Part shown: positions 46,066 through 54,597 of the stretch, piece by piece
Layout of the letters: each line of letters opens with the position of its first letter
Numbering within the stretch: position 1 is the first letter of the stretch
DNA from: Flavobacterium sp. I-STPP5a
GTDB lineage: Bacteria; Bacteroidota; Bacteroidia; Flavobacteriales; Flavobacteriaceae
NCBI RefSeq assembly: GCF_009764685.1
Contig: NZ_VHLM01000063.1
Coordinates: 1 to 61,652 of the forward strand
Length of the DNA stretch: 61,652 bases
Reading direction: 5' to 3'
Program-made: the position numbers and the translations under genes
The notes under the pieces: generated by a model
Database searches by the model: none
What the model was told of the DNA's origin: nothing
Seen by the model: the letters and a program-made list of their open reading frames with translations, nothing else

Positions 46066-46675
46066 CTGGTATTTCTTCTATTGGTGCCGCAAGGGTATCT
46101 GCAGCGCTTTCTTCTTCTTCAAAACTCATTTTTCCATCTCCCAAGACCAAGTCAATTTTGGACGATTTAAGCACTCTATCACCTGCTTTCAAATTTCTTC
46201 CTTTGTATCGCATCTCAAGCACCATATCTTTTCCTAAGTTTGGTACATATGTAATAGAACCTTCATCAAGTCCTAGCGCTTTTAAGGTAGGAACAGCTTC
46301 ACGGTACGTTTTATTAACTAAATCAGGAATTCGCACAGATGAATATCCTGAGGTATTAATTTTTATATAAATTTTTCTACCTACTTTTACTTTAGTACCT
46401 GGTGCAGGATCTTGCTCTACAACACTAAACTGAGGAAAATCACTTCTATAATCTACACTATCTAATAGTTCATAGTCTAAATCAAGCTCGTCGAGTTTTT
46501 CTTCTACCTGCTCCTCTGTTAATTTTCTTAAATCTGGAACCGAAATTTCATTACCGTGATCTGTGGTAAATGTAAGCCAATGCATGAATAAATACACTAA
46601 AGCAACAAGAATCCCAAGTGCTAAAATTACTTGAACAACAAAAACACGACTGGTAAGATACTTACGTAAATTCAT
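46052..46675 (-). CDS. Membrane protein with two PASTA domains
   Basis: I chose the ATG at 46675 (MNLRKYLTSRVFVVQ), directly before the membrane segment; an upstream ATG at 46720 would add 15 residues. The 207-residue protein has one membrane span (about 11-32), then PASTA-like repeats outside ('ISVPDLRKLTEEQVEEKLDELDL', 'VRIPDLVNKTYREAVPTLKALGL') and an acidic tail. PASTA domains bind peptidoglycan or muropeptides. There is no kinase domain. Gene order PASTA-RluD with divergent ddl is, in my memory, common in flavobacteria. Confidence 0.88.
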   Translation of the reverse strand: MNLRKYLTSRVFVVQVILALGILVALVYLFMHWLTFTTDHGNEISVPDLRKLTEEQVEEKLDELDLDYELLDSVDYRSDFPQFSVVEQDPAPGTKVKVGRKIYIKINTSGYSSVRIPDLVNKTYREAVPTLKALGLDEGSITYVPNLGKDMVLEMRYKGRNLKAGDRVLKSSKIDLVLGDGKMSFEEEESAADTLAAPIEEIPVDEQ

Positions 46676-46740
46676 AAAATAATTTTTAATTGTGGCAAAG
46701 ATAAAGCTATTTCGTTTCAAAAAAAATGATAATTTTGTTT

Positions 46741-46870
46741 AATCGTTTTTAGGAATTATACGCGCTATTTTTTTGGAGCTTATTCCCGCTATCCGCTTGT
46801 ATCTTTGCTTTTTTAAAGAAAAAAAAACAAAGGATACCGCTGCTATCGGGGCTAAAACAAATCATAAGCT
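46741..46870. repeat. Flavobacterium-type intergenic repeat with central hairpin
   Basis: It contains 'TTCCCGCTATCCGCTTGTAT' and 'GCTGCTATCGGGGCTAAAA', separated by an A/T-rich stem-loop (GTATCTTTG...CAAAGGATAC, about 46799-46837). AGCTTAT-like ends occur on both sides. I remember near-identical sequences scattered between genes in Flavobacterium. It is GC-richer than its surroundings and non-coding. Confidence 0.6.
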
Positions 46871-46917
46871 GTCTTACCTTTTTTAAACAAAAAACACATC
46901 ACTTAAAACTGAATAAA

Positions 46918-47892
46918 ATGAAAAATATTGCCATCATCATGGGCGGGTATTCAAGCGAATATAAAATATCACTCATCAGCGGAAACGTTGTCTATCAATA
47001 CCTTGACAAGACAAAATACAATGGCTTTCGCATCCATATTTTTAAAGAAAAATGGGTTTACGTTGACGCAAATGATGCTGAATTCCCAATAGATAAGAAT
47101 GATTTTTCAGTAACTGTTGCAGGTAACAAGATTACTTTCGATTGTGTTTTCAATGCCATTCACGGTACACCCGGCGAAGATGGATTAATGCAGGCCTACT
47201 TTGAACTATTACACATTCCGCAAACTTCTTGCGATTATTACCAAGCCGCATTAACCTTCAATAAACGCGATTTACTGTCGGTTTTAAAACCATATGGTAT
47301 AAAAACCGCTACTTCTTACTATTTAAACAAAGGCGATGTCATCAATACCGATGAAATTGTAAATAAAGTTGGCTTGCCTTGCTTTGTAAAACCTAATAAA
47401 GCGGGTTCTAGCTTCGGAATTTCTAAAGTAAAAACTGCTGCAGAATTACCTATCGCGATTGAAGTTGCTTACAAAGAAGACAACGAAATAATAATAGAAA
47501 GTTTTCTTGACGGAACTGAGGTTTCTGTAGGTGTTATCAATTATAAAGGAACAGTGACTGTTTTACCTATAACCGAAATCGTTTCAGAAAATGATTTTTT
47601 CGATTATGAAGCCAAATATTTAGGTAAATCACAAGAAATCACACCGGCAAGAATCTCAGATGAAATGACACAAAAAGTAAGTGATATAGCAAAACGCGCT
47701 TACGAAGTACTCAAAATGAAAGGTTTCTCCAGAAGCGAATTTATAATTGTAAATGAAGAACCACACATGCTTGAAATGAATACTATTCCTGGACTTACAA
47801 CCGAAAGTTTAATTCCGCAACAAGCCAAAGCTGCAGGCATTTCATTGGAAGATTTGTTTACTAATGCGATAGAATTGGCTTTAAATAACTAA
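46918..47892 (+). CDS. ddl: D-alanine--D-alanine ligase
   Basis: A 324-residue ATP-grasp enzyme that makes D-Ala-D-Ala for peptidoglycan. 'IAIIMGGYSSEYKISLISG' at the start, 'HGTPGEDGLMQAYFELLHIP', 'PCFVKPNKAGSSFGISKV' and 'LEMNTIPGLTTESLIPQQA' are the family blocks. It lies divergent to the PASTA/rluD pair and leads ddl-DUF421-coaD. Confidence 0.94.
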   Translation: MKNIAIIMGGYSSEYKISLISGNVVYQYLDKTKYNGFRIHIFKEKWVYVDANDAEFPIDKNDFSVTVAGNKITFDCVFNAIHGTPGEDGLMQAYFELLHIPQTSCDYYQAALTFNKRDLLSVLKPYGIKTATSYYLNKGDVINTDEIVNKVGLPCFVKPNKAGSSFGISKVKTAAELPIAIEVAYKEDNEIIIESFLDGTEVSVGVINYKGTVTVLPITEIVSENDFFDYEAKYLGKSQEITPARISDEMTQKVSDIAKRAYEVLKMKGFSRSEFIIVNEEPHMLEMNTIPGLTTESLIPQQAKAAGISLEDLFTNAIELALNN

Positions 47893-47901
47893 CTTTCCAT
47901 T

Positions 47902-48594
47902 ATGACAGAAATCTTTGAATGGAACCGATTATTATACAATGATCTACCAGAATCCTTTCTTTTAGAGGTCATTTTCCGTTCTACCATAATGTTTTCCGTT
48001 TTGCTATTGACATTAAAAGTAGCTGGCAAACGGGGTGTGAAACAATTATCCGTATTTGAAACGGTCATCATTATTGCCTTAGGATCAGCAGCGGGAGATC
48101 CTATGTTTTATGAAGAAGTTGGTATCATTCCACCCATAACCGTATTTCTGGTTATTATCCTTTTGTACCGATTAGTAACTTGGCTCACCGGAAAAAGTAA
48201 ACGCTTTGAAGAGTTTATAGAAGGAAAAACCGAATGTATCATCAGCGAAGGGAAATTCTCAATCGCTACTTTCAAAAAAGAGAGCCTGGCACAAGATGAA
48301 TTCTTTTCGGAACTTCGATTGAAATCAATAGAGCATTTAGGACAGGTTAAGAATGCATTTATGGAAACAAGTGGAGAGATTAGTGTTTTCTATTACGAAG
48401 ACCACGAAGTCCAGCCAGGATTGCCAATTTTGCCTTTTTTATTCAAATTAAAAAGTAAAAAAATCACGATAGAAGGTATGTATTCCTGTACGTTTTGCGG
48501 CAACACAGAAAGTCATAAGCCAGGTAATGCCCTATGCAGTATTTGCACAAAGTCTGAATGGGTTGAGGCTATTCAAACAATCCGAAAAACCTAG
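47902..48594 (+). CDS. DUF421 (YetF-like) membrane protein with C-terminal Cys motif
   Basis: A 230-residue protein. Membrane segments lie at about 22-42, 53-68 and 76-95; 'GKRGVKQLSVFETVIIIALGSAAGDPMF' is the DUF421 signature. The cytoplasmic domain carries 'IEGKTECIISEGKFS'. The end has two CxxC pairs ('CTFCG' and 'CSICT', about residues 194-213), which look like a small zinc site. The function is unknown. It starts 9 bp after ddl, so co-transcription is likely. Confidence 0.88.
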   Translation: MTEIFEWNRLLYNDLPESFLLEVIFRSTIMFSVLLLTLKVAGKRGVKQLSVFETVIIIALGSAAGDPMFYEEVGIIPPITVFLVIILLYRLVTWLTGKSKRFEEFIEGKTECIISEGKFSIATFKKESLAQDEFFSELRLKSIEHLGQVKNAFMETSGEISVFYYEDHEVQPGLPILPFLFKLKSKKITIEGMYSCTFCGNTESHKPGNALCSICTKSEWVEAIQTIRKT

Positions 48595-48638
48595 TTCAAC
48601 CCAAAGAAAATCATTTTGATTTAATTATAACTTGTAAA

Positions 48639-49094
48639 ATGAGAAAAGCCATATTCCCGGGTTCATTTGACCCAATCACTTTAGGACATGAAGACATCAT
48701 CAAAAGAAGCTTACCCTTATTTGATGAAATAGTTATTGCGATTGGTGTAAATGCCGAAAAAAAATACATGTTCTCTCTAGAAGAAAGAAAAAGATTTATT
48801 GAGGAGACTTTTAAGGACGAAACTAAAGTTTCAGTAATTACCTATGAAGGATTAACCACTGATCTTTGTAAAAAATTAAAAGCTGATTTTATCCTGCGTG
48901 GATTACGCAATCCCGCTGATTTTGAATTTGAAAAAGCTATTGCGCACACCAATCGTAGGTTATCAAAAATAGAAACGGTGTTTTTATTGACCGCAGCAAA
49001 AACGTCGTATATCAGTTCCAGTATAGTAAGAGATGTAATTCGTAACGGCGGGCAATATGAAATGTTAGTTCCTGATGCGGTTAGAGTGAAATAG
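48639..49094 (+). CDS. coaD: Pantetheine-phosphate adenylyltransferase
   Basis: A 151-residue nucleotidyltransferase for the fourth step of coenzyme A synthesis. 'IFPGSFDPITLGHEDIIKRS' includes the HxGH-type motif (here LGHED). 'RGLRNPADFEFE' and 'TSYISSSIVRDVIRNGG' are the other CoaD blocks. Third gene of the ddl cluster. Confidence 0.95.
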   Translation: MRKAIFPGSFDPITLGHEDIIKRSLPLFDEIVIAIGVNAEKKYMFSLEERKRFIEETFKDETKVSVITYEGLTTDLCKKLKADFILRGLRNPADFEFEKAIAHTNRRLSKIETVFLLTAAKTSYISSSIVRDVIRNGGQYEMLVPDAVRVK

Positions 49095-49218
49095 TGATCA
49101 GTAAAAAGTGGTCAGTCTAAGTTTTAATATAGTTACTATCTGCTAAAATTATGCAACACTAAAATTTGTCGAAAGTAATGTGAAGACGTACATTCGCCAA
49201 AAATAAAAGCCATCAAAC

Positions 49219-49797
49219 ATGAGTATAGAAAGAGAATTAAGCAAACGCAGCGGGTCAAAATGTGAACTATGCGGTTCAACTGAGAATCTAAAAGTTTATC
49301 AAGTATTACCTACCAAAAAAGGCGGACTTGACGAAAGTATTATGGCTTGTACTACATGCATTGACCAAATTGAAAATCCAGATAAACTAGATTTAAATCA
49401 CTGGAGATGTTTAAATGATAGCATGTGGAGTGAACATACTGCGGTACAAGTTGTTGCATGGAGAATGTTAAGTCGTATGCGAAATGCAGGATGGCCTCAA
49501 GAATTATTAGACCAAATGTATCTTGATGAAGAAGTTTTAGCTTGGGCCCAAGCTACAGGCGAAGGAGAGGAAGACGAAAACAAAATCATACACCGCGATA
49601 GTAATGGAGTAATACTAGAAACAGGAGACTCCGTTGTTTTAATCAAAGATTTAAAAGTAAAAGGCTCTAGCATGGTTGCCAAGCAAGGAACTGCTGTACG
49701 TAACATTAGACTTGATCATGAAAACGCTGAATATATTGAAGGAAAAGTTGATGGTCAAACCATTGTTATTATCACTCAGTATGTAAAGAAAACATAG
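49219..49797 (+). CDS. PhnA/YjdM-family zinc-ribbon protein
   Basis: A 192-residue protein. An N-terminal zinc ribbon ('CELCGSTENLKVY', 'ACTTCIDQI') precedes the conserved C-terminal PhnA domain ('RDSNGVILETGDSVVLIKDLKVKGSSMVAKQGTAVRNIRL', about 125-165). Despite the old phosphonate name, PhnA is not proven to be a phosphonate enzyme here. It is longer than E. coli YjdM because of a central helical insert. Confidence 0.88.
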   Translation: MSIERELSKRSGSKCELCGSTENLKVYQVLPTKKGGLDESIMACTTCIDQIENPDKLDLNHWRCLNDSMWSEHTAVQVVAWRMLSRMRNAGWPQELLDQMYLDEEVLAWAQATGEGEEDENKIIHRDSNGVILETGDSVVLIKDLKVKGSSMVAKQGTAVRNIRLDHENAEYIEGKVDGQTIVIITQYVKKT

Positions 49798-49852
49798 TTT
49801 ATAGCAATCAGTTTGCAATAAAAAGAGAACAGAAAAAAATATACATTAAACT

Positions 49853-49899
49853 AAAAATCGTTAACAGTAAAACAAAATTTACTCTTAACGATTTTTTTT
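49853..49899 (+). terminator. Terminator after the PhnA-family gene
   Basis: AAAAATCGTTAA pairs with TTAACGATTTTT; the inner AGTAAA/TTTACT continues the stem. T-run follows. Confidence 0.85.
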
Positions 49900-49939
49900 A
49901 CTGAAAACTGACAATGAGACTGATACCGAAACTTCGAGG

Positions 49940-51286
49940 CTACTCCTCCTCTTTCTTGATCACCTTCCGAGCAACTTCAATTTTATATTTTTTACCCTTC
50001 ATTTTTTCATCCTTGATGGCGTGCAATAAATCTTTTACTTTGTTGAATTTTACTGCTGCAAATGAAATAAAATCTTTGACTTCGATAAGACCTAAATCCC
50101 CTTTTTCTAATTTTCCTTTCTGCGAAAAGAAGCCTACGATATCTATTTTATTCAATTTATTTTTCTTCCCACCACTAATGTATATAGTTTGAAATTCAGG
50201 CGGTTTTGGTAAACTAACAGTATTCTCCACTTTTAATTCCGTCATGGAGTAATCAATATAATCTAATTTTTTCTCGCTTTCATTGACAATAATGTAAGCG
50301 GTACCTGAGTTTTGCATCCTAGCAGTACGTCCGTTTCTATGCGTAAACTCATCTTCTTTTGATGGTAAATGATAATGAATAACGTGTTTCATCTCTGGTA
50401 TATCAAGTCCACGAGCAGCAAGATCAGTGGTTATTAAATACGTCATACTGCCATTTCTAAATTGTATAAGCGCTCGCTCCCGCTCCTCTTGATCCATGCC
50501 GCCGTGGTAATACGTAGCATAAATACCTTTTGCATTCAAAGTATCACTAATGCGTTCTGCAGCGTCTCTATGATTACAAAATACAATTGCAGCCTGTGAC
50601 TTCAAAGAACAAATTAAGTTAAACAAACTACCCATTTTATCCTTGTCTTTAGAAACAACCATTCGCATAGAAAGATTGGTTTCAACAACATGCTCAGGAA
50701 TAAAATCCAAAATAGTAGGATTAAGTACACGTGTATATTTAGGTATTTCAATATCTGAAGTAGCCGAAACCAACACTCGTTTATTCAATTTGGTTAATTT
50801 CCCAATGATAAATGACATTTGCTCATGAAAACCGAGCTGTAATGATTTATCAAATTCATCTAAAATTAAGGTTTGAATTTTATCTACTCTAAAAGTTCCT
50901 CTGTCAATATGGTCTGCAATTCTACCTGGAGTTCCTATCAAAACAGCTGGTGGATTGCTTAAGTTTTTAATTTCAGTATCTATGGAGTGCCCACCGTAGC
51001 ATACATTTACTTTATAATCAGTTCCCATTTTTTTCCAAACTTGTTCTATTTGTAGTCCCAACTCACGTGAGGGAACTAAAATTAAACATTGCACCGAAAG
51101 TATTTCAGGCTGTAGCATTTCAAATATTGGTAGTAAAAAAGCAAGTGTTTTCCCTGAACCTGTTGGCGAAAGTAATAAAATATTATTGTCATTCAGGATA
51201 GCATCTTGTGCTACTTCTTGCATTTCATTCAGGCTTTCTATACCTAAATTCAAAAGTATATTGTTGGAGTGGTGTTTCGTATTCAT
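49940..51286 (-). CDS. DEAD-box RNA helicase, DbpA-like C-terminus
   Basis: A 448-residue SF2 helicase. Motif I is 'LSPTGSGKT', motif II reads DEFD rather than DEAD ('ILDEFDKSLQLGF'), motif III is 'VSATS' and motif VI 'HRNGRTARM'. Residues about 370-445 resemble the DbpA-type RNA-binding domain ('KKNKLNKIDIVGFFSQKG'). It probably acts in ribosome assembly. The DEFD form should keep both acidic residues needed for Mg-ATP. Confidence 0.9.
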   Translation of the reverse strand: MNTKHHSNNILLNLGIESLNEMQEVAQDAILNDNNILLLSPTGSGKTLAFLLPIFEMLQPEILSVQCLILVPSRELGLQIEQVWKKMGTDYKVNVCYGGHSIDTEIKNLSNPPAVLIGTPGRIADHIDRGTFRVDKIQTLILDEFDKSLQLGFHEQMSFIIGKLTKLNKRVLVSATSDIEIPKYTRVLNPTILDFIPEHVVETNLSMRMVVSKDKDKMGSLFNLICSLKSQAAIVFCNHRDAAERISDTLNAKGIYATYYHGGMDQEERERALIQFRNGSMTYLITTDLAARGLDIPEMKHVIHYHLPSKEDEFTHRNGRTARMQNSGTAYIIVNESEKKLDYIDYSMTELKVENTVSLPKPPEFQTIYISGGKKNKLNKIDIVGFFSQKGKLEKGDLGLIEVKDFISFAAVKFNKVKDLLHAIKDEKMKGKKYKIEVARKVIKKEEE

Positions 51287-51410
51287 TTTATTCGTTTGTG
51301 CAAAGGTACTTTTAAATTGTGACTAATGAATTTAGACGCTCAAAATTTCCATAATTTCATGCATCCTTCCTATTATTCTATATTCCTTTTAAAGATTCTA
51401 TAAAAAAAGC

Positions 51411-51418
51411 TAAATTTG
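51411..51418 (+). promoter_or_regulatory. -7 promoter motif of the M14 peptidase gene
   Basis: TAAATTTG, a perfect TAnnTTTG, lies 22 bp before the ATG. Confidence 0.6.
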
Positions 51419-51440
51419 AGGCTCTTATATTTACAAAACC

Positions 51441-53171
51441 ATGAAATACTTACACTATTGTTTGCTTTTATTTAGCATTTGTTCTTTGGGACAAAATCAA
51501 AATAAATACGATACTTTTTTTGAGAAGGGCAACGGAAATCAATCGGCATCCTACCCAGAAACTATTGCGTATTACAAATTATTAGCAAATGATTTCCCAA
51601 CCATCAAGATGCAAGAAATGGGGTTAACAGACAGCGGAGAGCCGCTGCATATGGTTGTTTTTAATCCTGAAAAGCAATTTAATTTTGGAGAAATCCAAAA
51701 AAACAAAGCCGTAATCCTGATTAATAACGGTATTCATGCCGGCGAACCAGACGGAATTGATGCTAGTATGCAACTATTTAGAGATTTAGCTTTGGGCAAA
51801 ATAAAAGAACCCAAAAATTCGGTAATCGTTTGTATACCTGTTTATAATATTGGAGGAGCTTTAAATAGAAATTCGACCTCAAGAGCCAATCAAAACGGAC
51901 CCGAAGTGTACGGTTTTCGTGGAAACGCAAGAAATTTTGACTTGAATCGGGATTTCATCAAATCAGACACCCGAAATACAAAAAGTTTTGTGGACATTTT
52001 TCATAAAATAAATGCTGATGTTTTTATTGACAACCATGTTAGTAATGGATCTGATTACCAATATAAACTCACTTATATCATGACTCAACACAATAAATTA
52101 GGAACTGTCTTAGGCGATTTTTTAAATGCTAAAATGATGCCGTCAATTGTAGGCGATTTACAAAAAAAGAATATTGAAACCACACCGTATGTAAACGCTT
52201 TTCAAGACACTCCTGATAAGGGATTTGCACAATTTTTTGAAAGTCCAAGGTATGCTACTGGATACACTTCACTATTCAATACAATAGGCTTTGTGGTGGA
52301 GACTCACATGCTGAAAAAATATGCTGATCGTGTAAAAGTTACATATGAATACATGAAATCAACGATTGATTACACCGATGAAAATTACAAAACAATCAAA
52401 GAACTGAGGTTAAAAAACGAAAACCAATATGCTCCAAAGAAAAAATACAGCTTAAAATGGGAAATTGACACCACTAAAACCGAATCATTCTTTTTTAGAG
52501 GTTTTGAATCTAGCTATAAAAAAAGTGACGTTACAACAGGAAATCGACTCTATTACGATCAAAAAAAACCATTTCAAAAAAACATTACATATAATAGAGA
52601 ATACAAATCTGTAAAAGAAATTACAATCCCAGATGCTTACATTATTCCAAAAGGTTTTTGGCCTGTAATTGATTTATTAAAAAGCAATACCATAACTTAT
52701 TCTCAACTTAAAAACGATACTATTATTGAAGTAGAAAGTTATAAAATAGCTGATTTTAAAACTAGCAGTTCAGCCTACGAAGGACATTATTTACATCGAA
52801 ATACAACTGTAAACGCTACAATTGAGAAAAAGGCTTTCGCCAAAGGTGATTATCTGATTCCTACGCAACAAAAAGGTATTAAATACATCCTTGAAACATT
52901 AGAACCCGAAGGTGTGGACTCTTTTTTCAACTGGAATTTCTTTGATACACTACTCCAACAAAAAGAGGGCTATTCTGACTATGTTTTTGAAGATACCGCA
53001 ACACAAATTTTTAAAGAAAATCCAGCATTAAAAGCCGAATTTGAGTTAAAAAAACAAAATGACAACACCTTTTTAAAAAATCCCGAAGCGCAACTTGATT
53101 GGATATACAAACATTCGGTTTACTATGAAAAAGCACATTTACAATATCCTGTATATCGAGTTTTAAAATAA
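51441..53171 (+). CDS. Secreted M14-family zinc carboxypeptidase
   Basis: A 576-residue exported metallopeptidase with a short signal ('CLLLFSICSLGQNQ', cleavage near residue 17). Zinc ligands are His and Glu in 'NNGIHAGEPDGIDA' (HxxE) and a later His in 'FIDNHVSNGSDYQ'. A Glu in 'VVETHMLKKYADR' is placed as the general base. The extra C-terminal part (about 330-576) has no assignment. It probably works in the periplasm or outside on peptides. It ends before a long inverted repeat. Confidence 0.88.
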   Translation: MKYLHYCLLLFSICSLGQNQNKYDTFFEKGNGNQSASYPETIAYYKLLANDFPTIKMQEMGLTDSGEPLHMVVFNPEKQFNFGEIQKNKAVILINNGIHAGEPDGIDASMQLFRDLALGKIKEPKNSVIVCIPVYNIGGALNRNSTSRANQNGPEVYGFRGNARNFDLNRDFIKSDTRNTKSFVDIFHKINADVFIDNHVSNGSDYQYKLTYIMTQHNKLGTVLGDFLNAKMMPSIVGDLQKKNIETTPYVNAFQDTPDKGFAQFFESPRYATGYTSLFNTIGFVVETHMLKKYADRVKVTYEYMKSTIDYTDENYKTIKELRLKNENQYAPKKKYSLKWEIDTTKTESFFFRGFESSYKKSDVTTGNRLYYDQKKPFQKNITYNREYKSVKEITIPDAYIIPKGFWPVIDLLKSNTITYSQLKNDTIIEVESYKIADFKTSSSAYEGHYLHRNTTVNATIEKKAFAKGDYLIPTQQKGIKYILETLEPEGVDSFFNWNFFDTLLQQKEGYSDYVFEDTATQIFKENPALKAEFELKKQNDNTFLKNPEAQLDWIYKHSVYYEKAHLQYPVYRVLK

Positions 53172-53197
53172 AAAAAACTCCAGTTGAATTATTTATA

Positions 53198-53257
53198 AAA
53201 CACGAATTTCACGAATTTAAACTAATTATTTAGTGGAAATACGTGAAATTCGTGTTT
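53198..53257. repeat. 16-bp perfect inverted repeat (ACGAATTTCACG type)
   Basis: AAACACGAATTTCACG (53198-53213) and its exact complement (53242-53257) flank 28 bp. This is a type of 'cacgaatttcacg' palindrome that I recall as scattered in Bacteroidota intergenic DNA. It lies between convergent genes, so it could also end transcripts. Confidence 0.7.
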
Positions 53258-53317
53258 AACTTTAATACATAAGTATAAAACTGCTTAATCAGCTTTATAT
53301 GTTTCCGAAATGCAGCA

Positions 53318-53920
53318 CTATTCCAGTAGCTTCTCTTCTTCAAACAATAATTTTATATTTTCATAAGAGTTTTTCAATGCCTCTTTTACTTGTTCTGGAT
53401 TCATCCAAGCTACTTTTTCAATTCCTTCTTCTAATTGTCCTTGAGGCGTTCCTTCAAAAGTAGACTGCATTTCAAACCAGTGAGTAACTTTCAGCTTATA
53501 CTTGCCATTTCTTTTAAAGACATGATACGTTTTTTGTAATTTGTGAGAAATTGACAACCCATTTACGCCTGTTTCCTCTTCTACTTCGCGCATTGCGGTA
53601 TCCTCAATATCTTCCCCTTTTTCAATTCCTCCTTTAGGTAAATCCCATTTTCCGTTTCTAAAAATGAATAAAACCTCTCCTTTTTTATTATATACCAGTC
53701 CGCCACCAGCTTTACAAACAGGAATTTTGGCTTTCAAAGTCTTCATAATCAAGGTCTCATCAGGATGATATAAATAGGCTTTATTAATTTTATTTTGAAA
53801 AATTTTCACTATAAGCTGCTCAATATCAATACTCTCTAGAAGAAACAATTGAAAATCTGTTTCCTTTGAAATATGATTTGTCAAAAAAAGTGGTTTGTCG
53901 TTAACAAAAACTTTATACAT
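53318..53920 (-). CDS. NUDIX hydrolase
   Basis: A 200-residue protein whose C-terminal two-thirds form a NUDIX domain. The box is complete: 'GGIEKGEDIEDTAMREVEEETGVNG' (about 95-120) with the catalytic REVEEETG. The N-terminal 70 residues form a small extra domain of unknown role. The substrate cannot be told. Its start codon is only 7 bp from the divergent pyrE start. Confidence 0.9.
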   Translation of the reverse strand: MYKVFVNDKPLFLTNHISKETDFQLFLLESIDIEQLIVKIFQNKINKAYLYHPDETLIMKTLKAKIPVCKAGGGLVYNKKGEVLFIFRNGKWDLPKGGIEKGEDIEDTAMREVEEETGVNGLSISHKLQKTYHVFKRNGKYKLKVTHWFEMQSTFEGTPQGQLEEGIEKVAWMNPEQVKEALKNSYENIKLLFEEEKLLE

Positions 53921-53923
53921 TTG
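53916..53923 (+). promoter_or_regulatory. -7 promoter motif of pyrE inside the NUDIX start
   Basis: TACATTTG matches TAnnTTTG and ends 4 bases before the pyrE ATG, so the transcript would begin at or very near that ATG. It overlaps the NUDIX start codon on the other strand. Confidence 0.6.
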
Positions 53924-53927
53924 TGGT

Positions 53928-54575
53928 ATGATTTTTAATAAAGATACAGCCGAAAAAACAGCCGAATTTCTATTGCAAATAAATGCAATTAAATTGAATC
54001 CAAGAAATCCTTTTACATGGGCTTCTGGATGGCAATCCCCAATTTATTGTGACAACCGTCTAATCCTTTCATTTCCAGCCGTTAGAAATTACGTTCGCGA
54101 TGAATTTTCCAAAAATATTGAGAAACAATTTGGAAAACCTGATGTAATTGCAGGAGTTGCCACAGGAGCAATAGGCATAGGAATGCTCGTAGCAGAGAGT
54201 ATGGGTTTACCTTTTGTATATGTAAGACCTGAACCAAAAAAACATGGCAGACAAAATCAAGTAGAGGGATTTTTACAAAAAGGCCAAAATGTTGTAGTGG
54301 TAGAAGACTTAATCAGTACTGGAAACAGCAGTCTACAAGCTGTTGAAGCCTTGAAAGAAGCTGGAGCCAATGTAAAAGGAATGGCAGCTATATTTACCTA
54401 TGGTTTTAACGTAGCCGAAGAAAATTTCAAAAATGCAAATGTTGATTTGTTCACCTTAAGTAACTATCAAAATCTTTTAAATTTGGCTGTAGCCAAAAGA
54501 TACATCACCGAAGAAGAAGAACAAACTTTAAGAGAATGGAATCTATCTCCATCAACCTGGAATAAAAATGTTTAA
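53928..54575 (+). CDS. pyrE: Orotate phosphoribosyltransferase
   Basis: A 215-residue enzyme that joins orotate to PRPP to give orotidine-5'-phosphate. I chose the ATG at 53928 (MIFNKDTAEKTAEFLLQ). An upstream ATG at 53895 would read back through the promoter and the divergent gene. The PRPP motif is 'VVVVEDLISTGNSSLQAVEAL' (about 123-143), and 'VRPEPKKHGRQNQVEG' forms the flexible catalytic loop. Followed after 22 bp by a SRPBCC protein. Confidence 0.94.
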   Translation: MIFNKDTAEKTAEFLLQINAIKLNPRNPFTWASGWQSPIYCDNRLILSFPAVRNYVRDEFSKNIEKQFGKPDVIAGVATGAIGIGMLVAESMGLPFVYVRPEPKKHGRQNQVEGFLQKGQNVVVVEDLISTGNSSLQAVEALKEAGANVKGMAAIFTYGFNVAEENFKNANVDLFTLSNYQNLLNLAVAKRYITEEEEQTLREWNLSPSTWNKNV

Positions 54576-54597
54576 CCAGAAATAAACAACCCAAAAT

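Noticed and set aside
49095..49218. Short repeated words (GATCAGTAAAAAGTGGTCAGT) before the PhnA gene
   Set aside because: Looks like degenerate low-complexity sequence common in flavobacterial gaps; no clear unit or structure.
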